Assembly: GCA_028622995.1 (NCBI GenBank)
Contig: JAJQJQ010000080.1
Span: 186,001-250,000, forward strand
Reading direction: 5' to 3'
Length of the DNA: 64,000 nt
Origin: Panagrolaimus kolymaensis
Taxonomy: Eukaryota > Nematoda > Chromadorea > Rhabditida > Panagrolaimidae
Every line of letters begins with the position of its first letter. The stretch's first letter is position 1. The position numbers and the translations under genes are program-made. The notes beneath the pieces are model-generated. The model did no database searches. It was not told where the DNA came from and saw nothing but the letters and a program-made list of their open reading frames with translations. Shown here in pieces: positions 61,201 to 64,000 of this stretch.

Positions 61201-61241
61201 CCTAGCGTTCCAGTTGCTGCTGCATTGGGAATATTAGACAT
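28214..61241 (-). CDS. rhgf-2: RhoGEF, PLEKHG5/RHGF-2-like
   Basis: Ten exons keep frame: 61241-60945, 38995-38830, 34245-33989, 32488-32195 (or an alternative start at ATG 32512), 32108-31989, 31400-30852, 30349-29614, 29511-28910, 28856-28393 and 28223-28214. They give about 1,164 residues. Residues about 75-153 ([12 protein letters not shown] and [13 protein letters not shown] to HKIYVR) resemble a Ras-binding-like domain. The DH domain starts near 387 ([30 protein letters not shown]). A PH domain lies about 640-730 ([15 protein letters not shown] to RRWIEMI). The C-terminal part is Ser/Pro-rich, with basic SRKISSKL, and ends TSDI, a class I PDZ ligand. DH-PH proteins activate Rho GTPases; C. 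elegans RHGF-2 acts on RHO-1 and binds a multi-PDZ scaffold (family knowledge). Intron 1 is 21.9 kb because of a transposon composite. The exon 3-4 junction is the least certain. Confidence 0.85.
30370..30724. mobile_element. foldback MITE with TTAA duplication
   Basis: 355 bp with nearly perfect arms of about 134 bp (30370-30503 and 30590-30724), starting AGGACCCTAATCATTTGG. It is flanked on both sides by TTAA, the target of piggyBac-type elements. It sits inside the RhoGEF intron between the DH exon and the PH exon. No coding capacity. Confidence 0.8.
33306..33594. mobile_element. GC-rich hAT-like MITE
   Basis: 289 bp with TIR CAGGCCTCTTCC / GGAAGAGGCCTG and a perfect 8-bp duplication, TTCCTGAT, on both sides. 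The interior is dominated by GGCCCGGCC words and is strikingly GC-rich in an AT-rich genome, with an AT-rich core of about 70 bp. It lies in the RhoGEF intron between exons 3 and 4. The open frame across it is a composition artefact. Confidence 0.85.
34246..38829. other. RhoGEF intron 2, no other feature
   Basis: 4.6 kb of AT-rich intron between exons 3 and 2. Open frames at about 34726-35637 are Lys- or Phe-rich low-complexity shadows of each other. I see no exon, RNA gene or terminal-repeat element that I can support. Confidence 0.5.
38830..38995 (-). CDS. rhgf-2: RhoGEF exon 2 (isolated)
   Basis: 166 nt between an ATTTTTAG acceptor and a GTAAGTTT donor. It encodes [20 protein letters not shown], then [10 protein letters not shown] and [10 protein letters not shown]. 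The phase (0 in, 1 out) fits exons 1 and 3 exactly and completes the Ras-binding-like region begun in exon 1. Confidence 0.8.
39489..39552 (+). repeat. tRNA-derived module with A and B boxes (unit 1)
   Basis: CTTGCTCAGTGGTGGAAGGC resembles a tRNA D-arm and Pol III A box. About 40 nt later AGTTCGAAACC fits a B box. Related modules occur at about 41478-41540, 42947-43010, 56131-56195, 58217-58280 and 60321-60390. They have no intact tRNA fold, so they are SINE-like relics or parts, not tRNA genes. Confidence 0.6.
40496..40718. mobile_element. TTAA-flanked MITE inside unit 1
   Basis: 223 bp, TIR AGGGAGTGTCTCAGGCGATG and its complement, about 40 bp long, flanked by TTAA. The duplicated copy is at 43954-44176. 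It is probably piggyBac-related by target only; no coding sequence. Confidence 0.8.
41099..42567 (+). repeat. Helitron-type unit 2 with minisatellite and hairpin
   Basis: Starts TCCTCTAAACACAG and ends CACTGG at 42567. It has the tRNA-like module, a GGATC-rich region and a 16-bp minisatellite, then the hairpin GGGGCGC-GAA-GCGCCCC (42442-42458) about 109 bp before the end. The order is the same as in units 4 and 5. Confidence 0.75.
42090..42420. repeat. 16-bp minisatellite in unit 2
   Basis: Tandem copies and variants of GGATCTTTGGGTTGAT. The minus-strand open frame over it ([20 protein letters not shown]) is an artefact: 16 is not divisible by 3, so 48 bp gives a 16-residue repeat in all frames. 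Confidence 0.85.
42569..44556 (+). repeat. Helitron-type unit 3
   Basis: The first roughly 400 bp match unit 2 (offset 1,470). From about 42750 to 44556 it matches unit 1 (offset 3,458). It is therefore a mosaic of both. Its head is the nearest upstream TC terminus to the Helitron gene. Confidence 0.75.
43954..44176. mobile_element. TTAA-flanked MITE inside unit 3
   Basis: Copy of 40496-40718, carried along by the 3,458-bp duplication rather than inserted independently, since both flanks are identical. Confidence 0.8.
44557..45400. repeat. diverged repeat-unit body
   Basis: Parts near 44870-45010 (TTTTAATGAAAAAGG, CGGCATTAATCGATTTTTGCGC) resemble the body of unit 1 around 40716-40890 and unit 4 near 56930-57110, at much lower identity. 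No gene is seen before the innexin fragment. Confidence 0.45.
45405..45560 (+). pseudogene. inverted innexin 3' fragment
   Basis: The plus strand encodes [20 protein letters not shown], matching [20 protein letters not shown] in the last exon of the minus-strand innexin next to it. One extra A then shifts frame, and the homologous continuation is [10 protein letters not shown] in another frame. Non-coding sequence past the stop is also similar. It is therefore a partial inverted duplicate forming a potential hairpin with the functional gene. Confidence 0.75.
45562..46873 (-). CDS. innexin
   Basis: Four exons, 46873-46577, 46478-46397, 46341-46139 and 46083-45562, give 367 residues, the usual innexin length. 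The N terminus has [19 protein letters not shown]. The first extracellular loop has two cysteines ([22 protein letters not shown]). Then come [19 protein letters not shown] (the position of the innexin YYQWVPF block), a second-loop pair of cysteines (FPRVTVC; DCKLSNN), the TM4 segment [16 protein letters not shown], and the cytoplasmic motif [18 protein letters not shown]. Innexins form invertebrate gap-junction channels or hemichannels at the plasma membrane. The gene lies inside intron 1 of the RhoGEF on the same strand, upstream of and divergent from the Helitron gene (about 200 bp between starts). Flanking TC and CTGG ends raise the possibility that it was captured by the Helitron. Confidence 0.9.
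47080..50022 (+). CDS. Helitron gene, N-terminal repeat exons
   Basis: Eight exons: 47080-47384, 47439-47891, 47947-48198, 48249-48404, 48463-48846, 48897-48980, 49036-49191 and 49242 to about 49980. ATG 47080 directly follows TTACTTTCAG, so a trans-splice site or an upstream exon is possible. Every intron is phase 2 and the internal exon lengths are multiples of 3. The product repeats a motif of the type [11 protein letters not shown], then [15 protein letters not shown] and [12 protein letters not shown], with variants such as [18 protein letters not shown] and [11 protein letters not shown]. It has no known domain. The frame ends at a TGA at 50022 while the Rep/helicase frame is already open, needing a +1 shift near the A7 run at 49979-49985. 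The two parts are probably one protein with a frameshift or sequence error, but could be two genes. Confidence 0.7.
49955..55423 (+). CDS. Helitron Rep-PIF1 helicase with C-terminal USP-like domain
   Basis: A single exon of 1,822 codons (ATG 49955; 50000 is an alternative). After a region ending [15 protein letters not shown] comes the Helitron Rep domain: [30 protein letters not shown], the HUH-type MPHLHLLL near residue 421 and YLYKYIYKG near 572 with paired tyrosines. The PIF1-type helicase follows: GSGGTGKT near 939, IIWDEAPM near 1015, [11 protein letters not shown], and [13 protein letters not shown] with [14 protein letters not shown] near 1314-1340. Residues about 1480-1725 carry a Cys box, [12 protein letters not shown], a Cys pair (YHVCECGRV) and a His box, NHHYVTW followed by KWIVIDDS, as in ubiquitin-specific proteases. 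An acidic tail ends the protein. It nicks and transfers one DNA strand and unwinds it during rolling-circle transposition (family knowledge). It appears intact. Confidence 0.92.
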   Translation: MTMKMIGKKKILKFRMAVIWLRECHPLAKILANTKDILAEVERKAALENKVLRKFYLVWESGSEKNTNPGCFTLPTVGGQVFTLYHAEEDSERPKGIWFGISKDGSNDIRHIPHYNSYADAAAYPLIFIYGQEGWRPGMKKLKPAVKNSFTNKKNPLIVASSAPQHIQTHSTVNAPISAFTQAAAPLNILSDDNYDILNEKGLCSDSDEDFDECEDDFPKTTSKKRENISLKQHYSSLPFDRNEKQLKEFNPMNGLRELTQKFYIGAWLNVQRQRLDWIEKLQAAEDRQKRYDQCNRLREALQAKINRDEALRGKELGKIILLNKDFRGSRRYMEEQFKDNIAIANRYGFPTLFPTFTGNPNWPEITENLRPGETWIQRPDLTVRVFKLKAKEFLKDVIERNIFGKVLAYSVSLEIQKRGMPHLHLLLTMEEGYKYNDPTELDDLITAQLPVMPDENDTSYDAEYQLRYHDSVLKFMMHDPRKCKGICGPGKKEGICSKDFPKNFSDETVIRTDGFAALKRPADRREIDTFPSGKRRNIPMTNQHVVAHNRYLILKYNCHINLEHCGGLKCVKYLYKYIYKGNDQAFVSVREIKNSPDTSNKVDYNEITQYRKMQLMSATEAILGLIGMFRCKKSHSVEVLDVHLESEHNVVFDPNDDEETLNKLTENDGVEEDDKAVSKLTAFFKLVNDECEAFIVNPFIFDDDDKPRSMDLYYHQIPEYYRWDQKNKEWIRRKNEVKVVGRLRCIYPSEVEKYCLRELLRCVKGPSNYGILKWYKKVQYKTFHEAAVARGLYVDDKMCYSTMEEIISSYMPRDCRTVFALLLIYNQPKDPAALWNDHWKSLIDHNPDIPEEIRVRKALAHIASILFHHQKTLKDFNLPDVSEDDLIDSINNVFPTEDNDGEADYKQLNDEQRAFVDKVIESIKNKKDLRRLRLFFLQGSGGTGKTFVYNTLIRMLRARGLKVIAVASTGIAATLLDGGTTAHSAFHIPLDIHQEPNIPKNSPLARLIREADVIIWDEAPMQHKSVLKHVAGLIKNLVGLDEHHSKFGNKTVILGGDFKQLLPVMRNESARASFEASLLCSPLFRDNFKIHTLKTNVRAADDPNYAAWINDVGNGRNQSTTFGINKVQLPDDIVFYHPQPVIDFVYPPEFFEWDTKSQKYLDYVSEAVLMAPLNQTVKDLNEMIISKLKGDHKDYVANNIMTSTLYPDDEILRENFTSEELANFEHSSIPSNTIRLKVGTVVMLTRNILIPLGLCNGTRMVVEKMYDHHIACRILTGRSKGLIYPIVAVLNNFSDQSDDSLPDFTRMQLPIRPAFAITINKGQGQTLRKVGIILYTDSFSHGQFYVAVSRVRERKDIRIFVRQQNTGFAANGQKIPHAQNIVFKEVLTAIKQQDDDQQKDMNAQQVKASQQQIFNDVIDVIDQINDNVYSPLSTPSASQFRIDVNSALPMYDVTHLTQTFQYPSSVINNVSSSQISQPQYRSANDCLKLKNVFNDCFLISAVNAIDLMKELKDSFHNVPENDAASHHELMKVLSGEVPDVQALRNSYPNYRYNPNTNDQHDGFEMFSTLIQSLHELSRSLFEFPIYTYHVCECGRVPQQPTMGSMLELNVVNSLTKQVTSTFDGMLENFVGPNVITGFMCTQQHEIVSNDVYSFTRSQTYLNVGINNVDATGQPRFIASNSLHINGHEIGGAKWKLIGAIQHIARNHHYVTWRRNEDNKWIVIDDSNSSIVCNRLLDDLAKYRCLIFQRIFNHEQLNSPQQLNIANNDADAQLISEQIKAYFKVQDDANEICDDYDDDVQEEVKEQDEDEEDDEKLFKLDD
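55424..55752 (+). repeat. 3' tail and CTGG terminus of the Helitron
   Basis: The last roughly 80 bases (GAAGAGCTCTTTCTTCTC through GTGGATCCCGTGTCACTGG) match the 3' tails of units 2, 4 and 5. The autonomous gene and the small units therefore share a terminus. I see no GC-rich hairpin here. Confidence 0.65.
55754..57839 (+). repeat. Helitron-type unit 4
   Basis: About 2.1 kb: head TCCTCTAAACACAT, tRNA-like module 56131-56195, body similar to unit 1 near 56930-57110, GGATC-rich stretches, hairpin GGGGCGC-GTA-GCGCCCC at 57714-57730, and end CACTGG. Confidence 0.75.
57841..59952 (+). repeat. Helitron-type unit 5
   Basis: About 2.1 kb with the same order: head, tRNA-like module 58217-58280, GGATC-rich region (59060-59420 nearly identical to 41690-42060 of unit 2), minisatellite, hairpin 59838-59854 and CACTGG end. 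Confidence 0.75.
59490..59818. repeat. 16-bp minisatellite, about 20 perfect copies
   Basis: An uninterrupted head-to-tail run of GGATCTTTGGGTTGAT, far more homogeneous than the equivalent tract in unit 2. The minus-strand open frame across it is an artefact of the repeat. Confidence 0.9.
59954..60929 (+). repeat. Helitron-type unit 6, diverged
   Basis: About 1 kb, more distant subtype. The head differs (TTCACTGTACACAT, then GATTCTGAATCCGTAGACTA), the tRNA-like module is at 60321-60390, and the hairpin has a different stem, CCGGCAC-GAA-GTGCCGG (60868-60884), about 45 bp before the CTGG end at 60929. Confidence 0.7.
60945..61241 (-). CDS. rhgf-2: RhoGEF exon 1 (isolated)
   Basis: Exactly 99 codons from ATG 61241, low-complexity N terminus ([27 protein letters not shown]) then [19 protein letters not shown]. 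The donor TTG/GTAAGTCTT is only 15 bases from the CTGG end of the repeat composite. Confidence 0.8.
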
Positions 61242-63605
61242 ATTTTTGTTTTTTTAATTCACAAAAAATAATAAAGAATTACAAACAAAATAAAATTATT
61301 TCAAAAGTTTTAAAATAATAAAATAATAAAAAATTATTTTTGAAAATTGCAACGACGAAGGATGGAAAAGAAATAAATTTTGGTTGATTTTTTTAGTTGA
61401 TTAAATATGAGAAAATTTCAAGGAAAAAATACAGATTAGAAATTCATTATCTCTCCTCTAATGGATGGAAAAAAAAGTGAATTAATTAAGTTTCGTCTTT
61501 TTATCCTGAAAAAAAATATATGTATGTTTAAAAATATAATTTGTTTAATTAATTTGTTTGTAATTCCACGAGGATAATTAACGAATAAAAAGAAACACGT
61601 TCGAATCACGAAAATAAAAAAACTATCATGTTTTAAGAAATCAATTCGCGATGAGACAAAAATAAAAAATTATGGAAATGAAAGCTACAGTAAAACATAC
61701 AAAACTTAAATAAAATTTTTAACTGATTTTTAGAAAGTAAAGGTCTACCTCCTTAATAAAATTTTCTTTAATCAAGTTTTAACTTTTGTAATACCCATTT
61801 TTTGATTGAGAAATTATAAAAAAAACAACTTGATTAAATCAAATCACCAAAAAATAAGAACACTTTGGGCGGTTTTAAAAAAATAAAAGTTAGTTATTTT
61901 TTATAACCTTTTTAAAAAGAAGAATAAAAAACGCAAAAAAAACTTGGAAGAATAAATTGAAAAATTCCATTGTGTTTTGTCATAAAAAAATTTACGAAGA
62001 GACGAAAAATGAGGTTTATTGTCCGCCATTTTGAGATGAAAATAATTTTTTGAAGGACATAAAGAAACTAAAACTTGATCGAAAACATTTAAAAAAAATG
62101 AAAGTAAGTTTTGAATTGGTTTGGTACTTTTATTTATAGAGAGATGACTAATGAGTTCAGTAATCAAAATAGAGGAATGTGAATGGGTCCTGGAAGGGAA
62201 AAAATTTAATGGCATTTCTGAAATCTGTATTAACAAGGACCCTAAAAAAGAATTTTTTTTTGAAGTTTTCTTGTCAAAATCCAAAATTCTTTTAATATTT
62301 ACAAAAAAAATGTTTTAGGAAGAAAAAGTGTTTAAGAATATTTTTAAAAAAAGACTAATTTGGAACTGAACACTTTTTGTTTTGTTTTTGATGATTTTTT
62401 GGATTTTGGGTGGTAACAGTTAAAGCTCATCAACTCCATTTTCTGCTGCACGTTTCGAAGAAGACTCTTCTTTTTGGTTTATCAAGGTCTTTTACTCTTT
62501 CTTTTTTTTTTTTTGCAATCCAATCAGTGCTTCAAAGAAACAGCAGAAATCATCATTATATAAAGTGCAAACATATTTAAAAAAAGACAAATAAAAAACT
62601 GGTACCAAAAAAAATATTCTAAAAGAGAACTTGAACTAATTCGAGTTAATTATACGGTCATTAATTTTTTTATTTAAATAGAAAAATAATTTTTTTTTGC
62701 ATTTTGTGGCTTGGCTTGACTTGGTTTTTTATGGATGGAACTAATTTAAATCTTAATTATTTATTTTTTTTAACATTGGCGACGTTTGGAAAAAAGAAAG
62801 TTTAGTTTGGAGACATGAGAAGAAGAAAAAAATTAGGTAAAATTAGAGTGACTGAATCTTTGATCGAAGTTAAATTTTTAGAGTGACAAAAAAAGATAGG
62901 GAGTTAAACTGAAAAAAGGCTTGAAATATTGCAAAAAATATTATGCATTAGAAAATTTAAGAAAATAGAAAACTTCAAAATTTCCGCGAAGAGAAAAACA
63001 AAAATAATAAAACATAGTAAAAATAAAAACTTTCAAACATATGTGGTGAGACTAGACTAATTATAACTGTTTCCCAATTTCCCAAAAATCATTTTTACTT
63101 TTATACATTTTCAGAAACAGGTATCAAAAAGTTGACTGACTGACTTGTTGATACATATATTGATCTATTAAGTGTTCCATTACTTTTGATGATATAATCA
63201 CTAATTAGACATTAGATGAACCGAACCCACTCATTTTTGCAAAGGTCACCCAAAACTAGCTTTTTTTTATTTTTAAAACTGTAAAAAAGCAAAAAAAGAA
63301 TAATAATAAAAAAATAAACAGTTATTTTCATCGAAATAACTAATTAATTAATGGAGAAGAAGAGGAACTGAACTCTTAATTTAAAAATGATCAGAAAATT
63401 TATTTTCTTATTACTTTTTTTGATTATCACCAAGGAAAGGACAGACATCAAAAGACAGAAAAATTATATTAAAAAAATCAAAGAAAACTTTAAGCTTTTT
63501 TCTTCATTTTTTAACTATAAAAAACACGTTTTATATTTTTTTTGGTGCGCGATATTACGTCAAAAAAGAAATGAGTTCTCTTTACACAAAAAAGTAAGAG
63601 GGGTT
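61242..63605. other. upstream region of the RhoGEF, no gene called
   Basis: AT-rich. It should include the 5' UTR and promoter of the RhoGEF transcript starting upstream of 61241. The minus-strand open frame at 61901-62284 has no domain or splice context that I can support. Confidence 0.45.
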
Positions 63606-64000
63606 TCTCCATCCTGATTTTTCCGGCTACGTATATATCAATTTTTTTTACAGATTCTGAATCCGTAGACTATGGGGATCATTATATAGTCAACAATTCT
63701 CAAATAATATGAAAATTTTTTTTGACCAAAAAAACATGTTTTTTGACTAAAACTTTTTTTCTATCCTCGGAAAATGGCTGAAACTTTCCGTCAGTAATAG
63801 TACCGATATATGACGAATTTGATTTTGCTTTTAGATTTTGAATAAAAGTTTCTGGGCTTCTCAGAAAAGTTAGGCGAGCATGTTTTTCGATGTCAAATTT
63901 TTTCCAAAAAATAAAATTTTTTTCGCAACCTGCGTTTTTCGCTTTGGGAGAGCGGAACTATGGTGAAGGCGCTTGACTGCTGCAATTTTTTTTCTTCATC
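63606..64000 (+). repeat. partial Helitron-type unit of the unit-6 subtype
   Basis: Shares GATTCTGAATCCGTAGACTA, ACATGTTTTTTGACTAAAAC and a degenerate tRNA-like TGGTGAAGGCGCTTGAC with unit 6, and runs off the window end. Confidence 0.65.

Noticed and set aside
61901..62284. 127-codon minus-strand open frame upstream of the RhoGEF
   Set aside because: No domain and biased composition; could be UTR. Not supportable as a gene.
1..64000. CRISPR arrays, bacterial operons or rRNA
   Set aside because: The DNA is clearly eukaryotic (spliced genes); no spaced direct repeats or rRNA-like conserved blocks were seen.

Overview
The window looks like nuclear DNA of a nematode. It is very AT-rich, has many short introns (roughly 45-100 nt) with TTTTAG or TTTCAG acceptors, and encodes an innexin, serpentine chemoreceptors of the Str type, an RHGF-2/PLEKHG5-like RhoGEF, and an expanded F-box-like family of a kind I associate with Panagrolaimidae. 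The family-level assignment is an inference from protein style, not a proof.

Layout. 1-4970: AT-rich, no convincing gene, one hAT-like MITE. 4974-6130: 3' part of a membrane-anchored tyrosine kinase, with a 533-bp TIR element at its 5' edge. 6919-26791: a rapidly evolving cluster of seven F-box-like paralogues (some intact, some broken), two Str-type chemoreceptor paralogues and one orphan single-TM gene. Two F-box-like pairs are divergent and share a conserved, duplicated intergenic promoter. One F-box-like gene is cut in two by a 6.2-kb Mutator-like element (18552-24766) with 434-bp TIRs and a perfect 9-bp target-site duplication. 28214-61241 (minus): one RhoGEF gene in ten exons (Ras-binding-like region, DH, PH, C-terminal PDZ ligand). 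Its first intron is filled by a 21.8-kb composite (39111-60929) of Helitron-type repeat units. Inside that composite are an innexin gene and an autonomous Helitron gene (Rep, PIF1 helicase). 61242-64000: upstream AT-rich DNA and the start of another repeat unit.

The most unusual signal is that the two autonomous-type transposons, a rolling-circle Helitron and a DDE-class Mutator relative, both carry a C-terminal ubiquitin-specific-protease-like (peptidase C19-like) domain with recognisable Cys and His boxes. A second strong signal is that the repeat units start with TC, end in CTGG (a CTRR terminus), and carry an internal tRNA-derived module, a 16-bp minisatellite and a GC-rich hairpin. The stretch between the nearest TC head (42569) and the CTGG end after the helicase (55752) includes the innexin gene, so capture of a host gap-junction gene is possible. 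Removing the composite leaves a normal intron of about 130 bp in the RhoGEF.
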